Positions 1 through 9,351 of a stretch of 64,000 nucleotides of DNA are shown here, one piece after another. The first letter of the stretch is position 1, and each line of letters starts with the position of its first letter. The notes under the pieces are model-generated. The model made no database searches. It was given only the letters and a program-made list of their open reading frames with translations, and was not told where the DNA came from. Origin of the DNA: an uncultured Clostridia bacterium (GTDB lineage Bacteria; Bacillota; Clostridia; Christensenellales; CAG-917); contig CANQNC010000006.1 of assembly GCA_947625145.1 (NCBI GenBank), positions 1 to 64,000 of the forward strand, read 5' to 3'. Made by a program: the position numbers and the translations under genes.

Positions 1-378
1 ATCGCCACGATTGCAAAGGCGATCACCGCGGTCCTTGCCGTCATAGGTATATATATATTGATCAGACTTTTGCCAAGGCGCATTCGCAACTTTTTCGGAG
101 CGATTGCCGCTTGGGCTTTGTTTTATACGCTTTTCAAGAGCAACTGTTACGACGAATACGCCTTTGCGCTGATCTTGGGCAGGGCGCTCATTCCCATGCT
201 GCCGCGCATTTTGGGGGCGATCTTGCCCGCCGCTTTGGTTGCGTTCGCGCTTTCCCGCGATCTTCCGCAAAGCAAAGGCGAGCGCGTCACGCCAAGCGTA
301 TCCCGCCTGCGCGACGTCCTACGAAAAAACGGCGAAACGGCTTCATTTTTGAGTCGAAGCCCCGTGATGACGCAGTGA
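1..378 (+). CDS. Membrane protein of unknown function, 5' end cut by window
   Basis: The reading frame is open from base 1 and ends at TGA 376-378, so the true start lies outside the window. The visible 125 residues contain at least two hydrophobic stretches (about residues 5-20 and 33-45) and a third around the motif LPRILGAILPAALVAFAL. They are followed by a basic cytoplasmic-looking tail. It lies 42 bases upstream of the ABC ATPase gene on the same strand and may share its transcript. I do not recognise the family and cannot assign a function. Confidence 0.6.
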   Translation: MATIAKAITAVLAVIGIYILIRLLPRRIRNFFGAIAAWALFYTLFKSNCYDEYAFALILGRALIPMLPRILGAILPAALVAFALSRDLPQSKGERVTPSVSRLRDVLRKNGETASFLSRSPVMTQ

Positions 379-420
379 GACTTTCCGCACTGCAAAAAAA
401 AATGAAAGGAGAGATTGATT

Positions 421-1395
421 ATGTTGAAAGTAAAAAACTTAAAAAAGATATATCCCAAAAGCGACAGAGTTGCGGTCGACGACATTTCCTTTGAGCTTCG
501 CCCGGGTGAGATATTCGGGTTTTTGGGGCAGAACGGCGCAGGCAAATCCACGACCATCAAGTGTCTGACGGGCATTTTGCCATTTGACAGCGGCACGATC
601 GAAGTGTGCGGCTACGATATCGTAAAGGAGCCCATCAAGGCGAAGATGAACATGGGCTATGTGCCCGACAACCATTCGGTCTACGAAAAGTTGACGGGCA
701 GGGAGTACGTAAACTACGTCGCCGACCTCTACAAAGTCCCCGCGGATCTGAGGCGGGAGAGGCTTCAAAAGTATTGCAAGCTTTTCAGGTTGGAGTTTGC
801 GATAGACAAGCAGATCAAGTCGTATTCGCACGGCATGAAGCAGAAGATATGCATCATCGCCGCCCTCATCCACGAGCCCAAACTTTGGGTGCTGGACGAA
901 CCTATGATGGGGTTGGACCCTCAGTCCACGGCGGAGATCATCGCCCATATGCGCGAGCATTGCGCAAAGGGCAACACCGTGTTCTTTTCAAGCCACAACC
1001 TCGACCTCGTAAAGAAGCTGTGCCACAGGGTGGCGATCGTCAACGAGGGGCATTTGATAGACCTTTTCGACCTCGCGGGCAACGAGGAGAACAAGGCGAA
1101 TTTGGAGGAGAGATTCTTCCGTATTACGGGCACCTACGACGCGAGACTGTTTGAGGACTACGTGGCGCAGGAGAGCGCGGATATGCGCCCGGATCTTCCC
1201 GTCGAGGAGGCGAGAAGCGAAGAGAGCGCCGAAAACAGCGCGCCCGAAAGCGAGGAGACGGCGGAAGAGAAACCGTTCGAGCTTGAAGAAGCGCCCGAAA
1301 GCGCCGAGGAGAAGCCCGAACAGCCAAAATCCGCGCGTAAGTCGCGGTTGTCCGAGCGCGCCGAGGAGATCGGAAAGCCCACCGAAAAGGAGTGA
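421..1395 (+). CDS. ABC transporter ATP-binding protein with acidic C-terminal tail
   Basis: A 324-residue ATPase that would energise the permease encoded next to it. Walker A GQNGAGKST is at residues 36-44, the signature SHGMK at 136-140, Walker B LWVLDE at 155-160 and the H-loop SSH at 190-192. It resembles the CcmA/NatA group of exporter ATPases. After about residue 250 the protein leaves the ABC fold and becomes a Glu/Ser/Pro-rich low-complexity tail of some 75 residues. ATG 421 is preferred over TTG 415 because AGGAG sits about 9 bases upstream. The permease start lies 3 bases after the stop, so the two are surely co-transcribed. The substrate is unknown. Confidence 0.93.
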   Translation: MLKVKNLKKIYPKSDRVAVDDISFELRPGEIFGFLGQNGAGKSTTIKCLTGILPFDSGTIEVCGYDIVKEPIKAKMNMGYVPDNHSVYEKLTGREYVNYVADLYKVPADLRRERLQKYCKLFRLEFAIDKQIKSYSHGMKQKICIIAALIHEPKLWVLDEPMMGLDPQSTAEIIAHMREHCAKGNTVFFSSHNLDLVKKLCHRVAIVNEGHLIDLFDLAGNEENKANLEERFFRITGTYDARLFEDYVAQESADMRPDLPVEEARSEESAENSAPESEETAEEKPFELEEAPESAEEKPEQPKSARKSRLSERAEEIGKPTEKE

Positions 1396-1398
1396 GTT

Positions 1399-3096
1399 AT
1401 GAAGGGAGAGATTTCATTTCAGAGCGTAAAAACGCTGTTTAAGCTGGATCTGCGCTCTCGCTTCGGAACCACTCGCAGACGGGGGATAAAGTACAGGCTG
1501 TTGCAGGCGGCGAACATACTGTTCTTTTTGGGCGTATACGCCATACTGCTTGCGGCGATGTACTTCCTCGCCAAGATATTTGTGGAAAAATCCGGGCTGA
1601 GGCTTGAGTTTTTGGTGATCGTCAGCATGGCGACCATTGTGATCGCAACCGCGGTCTCCACAAGCACCGTGATCAAAAACCTCTATCAAAACGGCGACAA
1701 CGAGTTGCTTTTGCGCTTCCCCGTAAGCGGAAAGGAGATCTTGCTGTCAAAGTCCATTTATTGCTTTTTGCACAATCTGATCGTGTGCGTATTGATGATG
1801 TTTCCGCTGTACGTCATGTTCGGCGTGGTCACGCATGCGCCCTATTACGACTATTTCGCGTACTTTGCGGTGACGCTTGTGGCAAGTCTTTTGCCGTTTG
1901 CGATCGCCAACATCATCGCCGTGCCCGTCATGAAGTTGATGAACGCGGTCAAAAATCAGTTTGTGCTTGTGTTGATCTTCACCATCATTCTGCTTTGCGC
2001 GGCATTTGCGGCGTATTTGCTGTCCCTTGAACGCGTGCTTGTTTACATGCGCGATTCAAATCAAAACATCTTTTCGGGTGGCATGATAGAGCGCTATCGG
2101 GCGTTTGCTTCGGGCGCGTATCCCTTCAGGTGGTACGCCGAGCTGATCAACGGCAGACGTTACGGCGAGTTGACTTCGGGAGGCCTCGCGCTGAGATTTT
2201 TGTATATCGCTCTCATGACGGCGGCGTTTTCGGTGGCGGCGTACTTTATCACCGAAAAGCAGTATTACAGGACCATACTCTACGGCATCGAAACGCAAAA
2301 GGCGACTGTCAGCCGCAAGAGCAAGGACGTCATGCGTCCGCAGTGGGTGGCGTTGCTCAACAGAGAGTTTTATCTGATCTTGCGCAGTTTCAACTATTCC
2401 TTCCAATATCTTGCCATGGCGTGCGCGGCTCCTGTGATGGTGTTTTTCTGCAACAGGCTTGCGGCGGCGCTGGGCACGGCGAGCATTGGTCAGCAGATCA
2501 TGCCGGGGCTTACGCTCATGGTCATCATCATCTTCATCACCATCACCGTGTCGTTTGCCTCCACCTGCATTTCGCGCGAAGGCATGTGCTTTTATCACAC
2601 AAAGGTCATTCCCGTCAGCTACACTAAGCAGGTGGCGGTGAAGTTTGCCATGTACGCGGTCGTGGCGACGATCTCGGTCGCGCTGTGCTGTGTGGTTTCG
2701 GGCGCGTACTACACCTCGGAAGCGGGAGGACATCTGCTGACGGCGGTGGATATGGTCGCGATCTTCTTCATCGCGGAGATGATAGTTGTCGGGCTCACAA
2801 GCCTTTGCATATTGGTGGACGTCAAGTCTCCCACGTTCAACGTTTCGGGGGACGGAGAGCTTGTCAGCGCCAACAAAAACGTTGCGATCGCGCTTATCGT
2901 GGGCATATTTATTGCGGTCGTGTACGGCATTGTCGCGATGGTGTTCAACTTCATCCCCATCGTGATAGGCAACACCTTGTTTTCCATCAACACCATTTAT
3001 ATCATACTGTCGCTCGTCTCCCTCGCGTTTATGGGAGGCTGTCTGGCGGGGCTCTTCGTCAAGCTGGAAAAACACTATGCGCACATCGTGCCGTAA
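1399..3096 (+). CDS. Putative ABC transporter permease (large ABC-2 type)
   Basis: A 565-residue polytopic membrane protein with roughly a dozen hydrophobic segments, for example around residues 33-55, 70-88, 125-145, 180-210 and 500-560. It lies directly behind an ABC ATPase (SD AAGGAG inside the end of the ATPase gene), which makes it the presumed membrane half of that transporter. The length is about twice that of simple ABC-2 permeases and fits large exporter permeases made of two membrane blocks. I see no diagnostic substrate motif. The next gene begins 9 bases downstream and encodes an extracellular Big_2-like protein, suggesting a cell-envelope role. Confidence 0.8.
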   Translation: MKGEISFQSVKTLFKLDLRSRFGTTRRRGIKYRLLQAANILFFLGVYAILLAAMYFLAKIFVEKSGLRLEFLVIVSMATIVIATAVSTSTVIKNLYQNGDNELLLRFPVSGKEILLSKSIYCFLHNLIVCVLMMFPLYVMFGVVTHAPYYDYFAYFAVTLVASLLPFAIANIIAVPVMKLMNAVKNQFVLVLIFTIILLCAAFAAYLLSLERVLVYMRDSNQNIFSGGMIERYRAFASGAYPFRWYAELINGRRYGELTSGGLALRFLYIALMTAAFSVAAYFITEKQYYRTILYGIETQKATVSRKSKDVMRPQWVALLNREFYLILRSFNYSFQYLAMACAAPVMVFFCNRLAAALGTASIGQQIMPGLTLMVIIIFITITVSFASTCISREGMCFYHTKVIPVSYTKQVAVKFAMYAVVATISVALCCVVSGAYYTSEAGGHLLTAVDMVAIFFIAEMIVVGLTSLCILVDVKSPTFNVSGDGELVSANKNVAIALIVGIFIAVVYGIVAMVFNFIPIVIGNTLFSINTIYIILSLVSLAFMGGCLAGLFVKLEKHYAHIVP

Positions 3097-3105
3097 GGAG
3101 GGAGT

Positions 3106-6051
3106 ATGAAAAAAGTGATGATTGGTATCTTGATTTTGATACCGATAATTATATTGCTGATCGTGGCGATCGTAGCCAACCTCGTTGCCACTGTCGCGTG
3201 GGTCGCCGTCGAAGATATCACCCTCTATGCAAAGGGGACGGAAAGGCCGATAAGCCATCTTGAACTGCCCTTCGAAGAGGTCGCGGGCAAGACTTTCAAG
3301 CTGGAGGATTATATCTCGGTGAAGGTCAGCCCCGAACGCGCCAACAGATACACGGTCAGTTGGAGCATTGACGGCAAGATCGTCTACGACGACGAGGCGT
3401 ACGAGCAATCCTACAAAAATTACGTAGACAAAAAGGACGAGGACGAAAACCTCGAAGAGGTGCTCCCCGCCGTCATGTTTGTCAACGACCAAAACGTGGA
3501 AACTTCCTCAAACAGCACGAGCGCCTGCGTGGTCAGCTCGTATTGCTCTTTCTACGTGAAGGTGCAGGCGGAGCAGAAAAGCGCGGTCATACCCATTCGC
3601 GTCGTGGGCTTCGCCGTGGAGAGGGTGGACCTCAAAAACAAGGACGGCGAAAGTTCGACTTCGCTGAGAGTCGGGCAGTCCGAAAGGGTGTACGCCAACT
3701 ATTCGCCGCTTGACAGCATCGTGGAAGATGTGAAGTGGAGCAGTAGCGACAGCGACGTCGTGTCTGTGGACGGCAACGGCGTCATCACCGCGCGCTCGAC
3801 GGGCACTGCGCAGATCTACGCGGAGGCGGCGGTTTATCGCTCGGAGGACGGGAAGTACGTCAAAAACGTCGTTCCGTTCAATGTGACCGTCACCGAGGGC
3901 ACGAGTAGCGTTTGGGGAGACGTGCTCTACACGACAAAAACAAATCTCTCTCTCGAGGAGTTGGGGCTTCCAAATGACGCCACCCCCAAGGGAGACGGCT
4001 GTATCGTCGCGGGCGGCATAGTCAATGTCAGGCACAGCGGAGCGGTGTTGACATCGCAAAAGGGAGACTTCACCATCTTCCTGTGCGACGAGGACGATAT
4101 CGCAATTCAACATTCCGAGTTGTTCAATTACGCCAAGGACGACGATTTCGTGCTTGCCGTGGGCGAAAATCCTCTTCGACTCACCGCCGTGTTCAGGGAC
4201 AGCGCCAAGGCAAAAGAGGGCGCTCCCGAGGGCGTGACGTGGGATTCGTCGAACAAGGCCGTCGCCACTATAGGCGCGGACGGAGTTGTGAGAGCGCTAT
4301 CCAGCGGCACGACGACCATTTCCGCCGAAAGAAACGGCAAGAGAGCGGAGTTTACGCTGAACGTGCAAAACAAGGTCAGCACGCTGAGGCTCAAAACTTC
4401 GGACTCCTCGTTTAAGAAAGGGCTTGCGCAGGAGACGGTGTTCGCCTCCGAAAAGTTTGTTCAGCCCGATCTCGACAACACTGTCACGGCAAACAGCACG
4501 CTCATACAGATCGTGGGCGAGCCCGGCGCGGACGAGGCAGGCAATTTGCCCTCCGAGGAGGAGTTGAGGCAATTTTACAACGCGTATTGGTTTGAAGTTG
4601 TAAGCGGCGCGGAGTTCGCGTCCTTCAGCGGCAGGACGCCCAACGAGCTTGTGTTTGACTCGCAAGCGCTCGAGGGCAAGGGCAAACAGATCGTCAAGGT
4701 CAGGGTGAGGGCAAAATATCCCAAGTACGAAGCGGTCTCCAAGTTCACCACCGAGGAGGTCGACGTCAAGGTCATCTACGGCGTGGAAGTCTCCACGGGC
4801 GAGGCGCTTTCGCGCGCGTGCGATATGCAGGAGGCATACGCCAAAGCCGCGGACAATGTGATGCCCGTTGAAAAGGTCTTCACGACCACGACGGCAGAAG
4901 GCGTCACGTACGAAGTGCAAAATTCGGAATACAGCAAAAAGACCTACGCGATCGTGCTTGCAAATGATATAGAGTTCCCCAAAAATTACGCCAACGTCGA
5001 TTTGGACACCTGCTTCGTGCTCAACGGCGATCTGTATGGCAACGACCATAAGATCTCCGCGACCAAACAGCAGAACAGCAAGAGCTCCAATTGGAAGAAT
5101 TGTCTTGTTTTCGTTCAGCGCAGCAACGTCACGGTCAGCAACGTCACCATCAGGGCGAACGAACTTGACGAGGGCGAACAACTCAGCGCGTCCAACAAAC
5201 TCAAGGGATATCCATTGAGGATAGGATGTATGGGAGGCGTCAAGGCGAGGATCTTGAATGTCCTCGTGGAGTACACCGTGCTTGAAAACGGAAACAACGG
5301 CATACGTCCCGACGACTCTGACTTCACGCTTGACGGCGTTGTGATGCGCAACATTTCAAACGTCGGGATTTACTCTTACGCGAGGATAGAGGACGGCCCC
5401 AAGGACGATATCTTCGAACTGAGCTATGTCAGGATCACCGCAAACAATTGCGCGTTTGCAAACGTTTTGGGCCCGACAGTCTCTCTCGCCTACGAGCGCT
5501 ACACCATAACCGACGACAAGGAGTGCAGATTTGTCAAAGGCGATCCCGAAGCAAACGCTCGCTTCTTCCTTGAAAATATCGCAAGCAAAGGCCACAACCT
5601 CACCTTCAAGCAAACGGGCTTTTTGGATATCTACAATTGGAAGAACGTCAACGAAAACATAGACTTCATAGACACGGGCAGCGATACTTACAACCAGATC
5701 ATATCCGTTTTCGCGGGCGCCATGTGCAGAGAAAACCCCGCGTTTAAGCAGGGGTTGTACGATTACGGCGGGGAGAAATGGTTCAACTTGGGCTTCTCGG
5801 TCTTTGGAGTTTCGGTGTCGCAGGGCATCCTTGACGAGCCCACCTATACGGATCTTTCCTTGGAGGATGACAGGATATTCTCGATATATTCCAAGGATCT
5901 GAAGTCGGTCGGAAACGCGGAGTCGGATATCGCAGTCGAGATATTGAAGACAATGGAAATCAAATTGTACGCCTACAAAAACACCTCGGATCTCACTCCC
6001 GCCACGGCGCTTGTGATCAACGACGCCTTCATAAAACGGCTACATTCCTAA
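3106..6051 (+). CDS. Membrane-anchored surface protein with bacterial Ig-like (Big_2) domains
   Basis: A 981-residue protein whose N-terminus has a very hydrophobic segment (about residues 4-33) without a clear signal peptidase site, so it is likely anchored in the membrane with the rest outside. Two Big_2-type modules are recognisable: around residues 195-265, with W-S-S-S-D-S and the G-V-I-T-A turn, and around 350-425, with W-D-S-S-N-K-A-V-A and G-V-V-R-A. The C-terminal half contains a region resembling beta-helix repeats (about 620-780). The SD GGAGG lies just upstream. It is the last gene of the ABC operon and is followed by a strong terminator. It may act as an extracellular partner of the transporter, but this is inference. 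Confidence 0.8.
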   Translation: MKKVMIGILILIPIIILLIVAIVANLVATVAWVAVEDITLYAKGTERPISHLELPFEEVAGKTFKLEDYISVKVSPERANRYTVSWSIDGKIVYDDEAYEQSYKNYVDKKDEDENLEEVLPAVMFVNDQNVETSSNSTSACVVSSYCSFYVKVQAEQKSAVIPIRVVGFAVERVDLKNKDGESSTSLRVGQSERVYANYSPLDSIVEDVKWSSSDSDVVSVDGNGVITARSTGTAQIYAEAAVYRSEDGKYVKNVVPFNVTVTEGTSSVWGDVLYTTKTNLSLEELGLPNDATPKGDGCIVAGGIVNVRHSGAVLTSQKGDFTIFLCDEDDIAIQHSELFNYAKDDDFVLAVGENPLRLTAVFRDSAKAKEGAPEGVTWDSSNKAVATIGADGVVRALSSGTTTISAERNGKRAEFTLNVQNKVSTLRLKTSDSSFKKGLAQETVFASEKFVQPDLDNTVTANSTLIQIVGEPGADEAGNLPSEEELRQFYNAYWFEVVSGAEFASFSGRTPNELVFDSQALEGKGKQIVKVRVRAKYPKYEAVSKFTTEEVDVKVIYGVEVSTGEALSRACDMQEAYAKAADNVMPVEKVFTTTTAEGVTYEVQNSEYSKKTYAIVLANDIEFPKNYANVDLDTCFVLNGDLYGNDHKISATKQQNSKSSNWKNCLVFVQRSNVTVSNVTIRANELDEGEQLSASNKLKGYPLRIGCMGGVKARILNVLVEYTVLENGNNGIRPDDSDFTLDGVVMRNISNVGIYSYARIEDGPKDDIFELSYVRITANNCAFANVLGPTVSLAYERYTITDDKECRFVKGDPEANARFFLENIASKGHNLTFKQTGFLDIYNWKNVNENIDFIDTGSDTYNQIISVFAGAMCRENPAFKQGLYDYGGEKWFNLGFSVFGVSVSQGILDEPTYTDLSLEDDRIFSIYSKDLKSVGNAESDIAVEILKTMEIKLYAYKNTSDLTPATALVINDAFIKRLHS

Positions 6052-6072
6052 GTTGCCAAGGCAAACAAAACC

Positions 6073-6101
6073 AAAAAAGGGACTTTCAAAGTCCCTTTTT
6101 T
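6073..6101. terminator. Bidirectional rho-independent terminator
   Basis: Inverted repeat AAGGGACTTT / AAAGTCCCTT, flanked by an A-run on the left and a T-run on the right. It lies between the converging ends of the Big_2 protein gene (6051) and the RlmI-like gene (6123), so it can end transcripts from both sides. Confidence 0.88.
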
Positions 6102-6122
6102 CATGTGAAATTTGTCCGCGTA

Positions 6123-7292
6123 TCAGTCCAGCGCAAGCACGGCGAATTTGAGATATCTCGTCTCCTCGACCGCGGGCAGGAAGGGATGATCGGGGGATTG
6201 AAAGCTCAAATGCACAAGCCTTGCGCGCCTGCCGCTTTCGCGCGCGGCGTCTTGAAGCATGCGCTCGAAGAGGGTCAGGGTCATGTGTTGTGAGCATGAG
6301 CAGGTGACAAGAAATCCGCCTTGCTCAACCAGTTTCATGCCGAGTATGTTGATGTCCTTGTAGCCGCGATAGGCGTCCTTGACTTCCGCCGCGCTCTTGC
6401 AAAACGCGGGAGGATCCAAGATGACGGTTCCGAATTTTCTCCCTTCGCCGCGCATTGTCCTGAGCGTTTCAAACACGTCCCCTTGAAGGGTCTCGATGTT
6501 GTCAAAGCCGTTTAACGAGGCGTTTAGAACCACATTTTCAAGCGCGGTTTGGGATATGTCCACCGCGGTCACATTGCGCGCGCAGGTCGCGGCGTTCAAG
6601 GAGAAGCCGCCTATATTGCAGAAGCAATCCAGCACGTCTTTGCCCGCGCAAAACCTCCGCGCCGTGAGGCGATTTTCCTTTTGATCAAGGAAGTAGCCCG
6701 TCTTTTGTCCGTTTTTCACGTCCACGGAAAGTTTTATGCTGTTTTCCACTGTCAAAACCCTGTCGGGTACCTCGCCGTACAGCACGCCTTTTGCCTCGCT
6801 CAGCCCCTCTTTTGCGCGTATTGCCACGTCGCTCCGCTCGTATATCCCCTTCGGGTGGAACAGCTCGACCAAACACTCCGCGATCAGCGCTTTGCGGCGG
6901 TCTATGCCGAGGGACGTGCACTGCACGACAAGTATGTCCGCATATCTGTCCACGATCAGGGCGGGCAACCCGTCCGCTTCGGAAAAAACCAATCTGTAAC
7001 AGTTGTCAAAGCCGAGCGACTTCCGCATCTCGTCCGCTTTTGACAGCGCGGTCAAATAGAACTGTTTGTCGTCCGTTTCGTCCTCTTTGCGCAAAAACAC
7101 GCGTACCAAAATTTTGGACAGATGATTTATATATCCCTTGCCCATAAATCTCCCGTCGTGCGTGTATACCGTGGCAAGCGACCCGTTTTTGTCCTTGCCC
7201 TCTATGCGCTCCACCTCGTTTGCGTAAACTCGGCTGTGCCCGTCAAGCAAATCGCGCTCCTCTCCCTTTTTCAGATACACCGAATACGGCAT
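6123..7292 (-). CDS. Class I SAM-dependent rRNA methyltransferase, RlmI-like
   Basis: A 389-residue protein with the layout of the RlmI/YccW family, which methylates a cytosine of 23S rRNA at C5. It has an N-terminal PUA domain (about residues 1-75), a middle linker domain with G-L-P-A-L-I-V-D-R-Y, and a C-terminal Rossmann methyltransferase. The SAM-binding segment is D-C-F-C-N-I-G-G-F (about 220-228), and motif IV is DPPAFCKS (about 294-301). A Cys pair, C-S-C-S, follows at motif VI. The start at 7292 is supported by SD CGGAGGG. It is transcribed alone from a TTGCTT/TATAAT promoter. The exact target nucleotide cannot be read from sequence. Confidence 0.9.
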   Translation of the reverse strand: MPYSVYLKKGEERDLLDGHSRVYANEVERIEGKDKNGSLATVYTHDGRFMGKGYINHLSKILVRVFLRKEDETDDKQFYLTALSKADEMRKSLGFDNCYRLVFSEADGLPALIVDRYADILVVQCTSLGIDRRKALIAECLVELFHPKGIYERSDVAIRAKEGLSEAKGVLYGEVPDRVLTVENSIKLSVDVKNGQKTGYFLDQKENRLTARRFCAGKDVLDCFCNIGGFSLNAATCARNVTAVDISQTALENVVLNASLNGFDNIETLQGDVFETLRTMRGEGRKFGTVILDPPAFCKSAAEVKDAYRGYKDINILGMKLVEQGGFLVTCSCSQHMTLTLFERMLQDAARESGRRARLVHLSFQSPDHPFLPAVEETRYLKFAVLALD

Positions 7293-7330
7293 ATGTCCCT
7301 CCGAATTCCATTTGGACTTGACCTACGCTG

Positions 7331-7360
7331 ATTATATATCCAAACCCCTCGCGAAAGCAA
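7331..7360 (-). promoter_or_regulatory. SigA-type promoter of the RlmI-like gene
   Basis: On the minus strand TTGCTT (7360-7355) is followed after 18 bases by TATAAT (7336-7331), placing the transcript start about 30 bases before the ATG at 7292. Confidence 0.65.
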
Positions 7361-7433
7361 CGCTTTGAGCAAACGGATTTTCGGAAGAGGGGATATCTTG
7401 ACGTTCGGCATATCGTTGGCAACGCGAGATACG

Positions 7434-7463
7434 AAAAAAGAAGTCGGGATACGTCCCGACTTC
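7434..7463 (-). terminator. Rho-independent terminator of glyS
   Basis: Minus-strand stem GAAGTCGGGA / TCCCGACTTC with a short loop, followed by six T residues. It lies about 60 bases beyond the glyS stop codon. Confidence 0.88.
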
Positions 7464-7521
7464 CGTGCAAGATATGCGATTTTGTTGCCTAGCTCTTCCT
7501 CCGCGCTTTCGAATTTGAAAA

Positions 7522-8907
7522 TCAATATTTGAAGCGTTCCTCAAAGAAGGCTGGCAGGGCGTCGATTGCGATGCGGATCTGCGCCATTGTGTCGCGCTCG
7601 CGCACTGTCACACAGCCGTCCTCCAAAGTGTCGAAGTCTACGGTCACGCAATAGGGTGTGCCTATCTCGTCCTGTCTGCGGTAGCGCTTGCCGATTGAGC
7701 CCGAGGCGTCGAAGTCGCAAGCAAAGCGCTTCAACAGGGAGGAGTAGACCTCCTCCGCCTTTTCGTTGAGCTGTTTTTGCAAGGGCAAAACGGCGACCTT
7801 GACGGGCGCGATCGCGGGGTGCAGATGAAGCACGACTCTGACGTCGCCCTCGCCCACCGTCTCCTCGTCGTAGGCGTCGCAGAGGAATGCCAAAAACACT
7901 CTGTCCGCGCCGAGAGATGGCTCTATGACGTAGGGCACGTACTTTTCGTTTGTCGCGGGATCCACATAGCTCAGATCCTTGCCGCTTGTCTTGATATGTT
8001 GATTGAGGTCGTAGTCGGTGCGGTCCGCTATGCCCCACAGCTCGCCCCATCCGAAGGGGAATTTGTACTCGAAGTCCGTCGTCGCCTTCGAGTAGAAGCA
8101 AAGCTCCTGCGCGTCATGGTCGCGGAGTTTGAGGTTTTCCTCCCGCATGCCGAGCTCGAGGAGCCATTTGTGGCAGAAGTCCTTCCAAAATGCAAACCAT
8201 TCGAGGTCGGTGCCGGGCTTGCAGAAAAATTCCAGCTCCATTTGCTCGAATTCGCGTATGCGGAAGATGAAGTTGCCGGGGGTGATCTCGTTGCGGAAGC
8301 TCTTTCCGATTTGTCCTATGCCGAAGGGCACTCTCTTGCGAGTGGTGCGCTGTACGTTTTTGAAGTTTACGAAGATGCCTTGCGCGGTCTCGGGGCGGAG
8401 ATAGACCGTGGACGTGCTGTCCTCTGTCACGCCGATGAAGGTCTTGAACATCAGATTGAACTTGCGCACGCCCGTGAAGTCGGATTTGCCACATACGGGA
8501 CAGGGGACGCTGTGATCGCGAATGTACTGTTCAAGCTGTTCGTTGCTCCAACCCGCGATGTTCTCTTCCTCGCCGTGTTTTGCCATATAGTCCTCAACGA
8601 GGTCGTCCGCGCGGTGGCGGGATCTGCAATTTTTGCAATCCATCAGCGGATCCGAAAAGCCGCCGAGATGCCCCGAAGCCTGCCACGTCGTGGGATTCAT
8701 CAAAATGGCGCTGTCCAGCCCCACGTTGTAGGGATTTTCCACCACAAACTTCTTCCACCAAGCCTGCTTGATGTTGTTTTTCATGGCGGCGCCGAGAGGA
8801 CCGTAGTCCCACGAATTTGAAAGTCCGCCGTAGATCTCGCTGCCCGGATACACAAAGCCGCGATTTTTTGCAAGCGCGACGAGTTTGTCCATTGTCAGTT
8901 GAGCCAT
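7522..8907 (-). CDS. glyQS: Glycine--tRNA ligase, single-chain homodimeric type
   Basis: A 461-residue class II synthetase that charges tRNA-Gly in the cytoplasm. It is the eukaryote/Gram-positive alpha2 form, not the alpha/beta GlyQ+GlyS form. Visible hallmarks are the N-terminal [12 protein letters not shown], the motif 2 region [13 protein letters not shown], and the C-terminal anticodon-binding domain with P-V-K-V-A-V-L-P-L. Four Cys near residues 93-160 (C-K-N-C and C-P-V-C) suggest a zinc site in the insertion. The frame extends further upstream, but ATG 8905-8907 carries GAGGT in the proper place and fits the family N-terminus. The leader is only about 25 bases, too short for a T-box. 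Confidence 0.96.
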   Translation of the reverse strand: MAQLTMDKLVALAKNRGFVYPGSEIYGGLSNSWDYGPLGAAMKNNIKQAWWKKFVVENPYNVGLDSAILMNPTTWQASGHLGGFSDPLMDCKNCRSRHRADDLVEDYMAKHGEEENIAGWSNEQLEQYIRDHSVPCPVCGKSDFTGVRKFNLMFKTFIGVTEDSTSTVYLRPETAQGIFVNFKNVQRTTRKRVPFGIGQIGKSFRNEITPGNFIFRIREFEQMELEFFCKPGTDLEWFAFWKDFCHKWLLELGMREENLKLRDHDAQELCFYSKATTDFEYKFPFGWGELWGIADRTDYDLNQHIKTSGKDLSYVDPATNEKYVPYVIEPSLGADRVFLAFLCDAYDEETVGEGDVRVVLHLHPAIAPVKVAVLPLQKQLNEKAEEVYSSLLKRFACDFDASGSIGKRYRRQDEIGTPYCVTVDFDTLEDGCVTVRERDTMAQIRIAIDALPAFFEERFKY

Positions 8908-8938
8908 GTTTACCTCGCATAAAGAAAATTCTTCTAAA

Positions 8939-8967
8939 ATGATAAAGAAAATCACAGGCAAAGTCAA
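8939..8967 (-). promoter_or_regulatory. SigA-type promoter of glyQS
   Basis: Minus strand: TTGACT (8967-8962), 17-base spacer, TATCAT (8944-8939). The start codon of glyQS is about 32 bases downstream. Confidence 0.7.
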
Positions 8968-9002
8968 ACGTTTGAACACACTTTGTCCCGCCGTCCCGCG
9001 GC

Positions 9003-9038
9003 GAAAAAAGCGAAAGCCCCTTGCATTGCAAGAGGCTT
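9003..9038 (-). terminator. Rho-independent terminator of the Cys/Gly-rich micropeptide gene
   Basis: Minus-strand stem GCCTCTTGCA / TGCAAGGGGC, then a T-rich run ending in six T. It lies about 25 bases after the micropeptide stop. Confidence 0.8.
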
Positions 9039-9061
9039 AAGCCCGTCAACAGGTCCGACCT

Positions 9062-9244
9062 TTATTTGCAAAGGCAGGAGAGGATGAGGATGAGCCAGAT
9101 GATGTCGCAGCTGTTCATTGAGCATCCGCCGCCCGATCCGCCGCAGCCGCATCCGCCGCAGCTGTTGAGGATGAGAAGAAGCAGTACGAGATCGCAGGTG
9201 TTGCAACCGCATCCGTTTGTGCCACCGTTTGTAAAGAAATTCAT
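9062..9244 (-). CDS. Cys/Gly-rich micropeptide, 'chorion class high-cysteine' type
   Basis: A 60-residue peptide with nine Cys and a Gly/Cys core (C-G-G-C-G-C-G-G-S-G-G-G-C) between two similar hydrophobic segments, each starting with Cys-Asp (C-D-L-V-L-L-L-L-I-L and C-D-I-I-W-L-I-L-I-L) and ending near Cys. The start at 9244 has a near-perfect SD, GGAGGT, 7 bases before ATG, and a terminator follows, so it is a self-contained expressed gene. Similar short proteins in Clostridia are annotated as chorion class high-cysteine HCB protein; this is from memory of the family. Its role is unknown. The composition suggests a membrane-associated, metal-binding or disulfide-rich envelope or spore peptide. 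Confidence 0.8.
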   Translation of the reverse strand: MNFFTNGGTNGCGCNTCDLVLLLLILNSCGGCGCGGSGGGCSMNSCDIIWLILILSCLCK

Positions 9245-9339
9245 TGTATGTACCTCCGAAAATTTTAGGATCGCTCCTACATTACCTTACGCTTTCTCGA
9301 AAAAATGTGTGACTTGGCATGGAAAAACTTTGCGGCAAA

Positions 9340-9345
9340 TATAAT
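9340..9345 (+). promoter_or_regulatory. -10 box directly before the TspO-like gene
   Basis: A perfect TATAAT ends 6 bases before the GTG start at 9352. A TTGGCA at 9314-9319 is the nearest -35-like element, but with a 20-base spacer. The geometry would give a transcript beginning at the start codon. Confidence 0.5.
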
Positions 9346-9351
9346 TTTTGA

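Noticed and set aside
2056-3492. Long open frame on the minus strand opposite the ABC permease and Big_2 gene
   Set aside because: It is antisense to two clearly coding genes, has an improbable His/Asp/Arg-rich composition and no SD; high-GC codon use keeps the opposite strand open.
8908-8967. T-box leader for glyQS
   Set aside because: The predicted leader is only about 25 bases, far too short for a T-box element.
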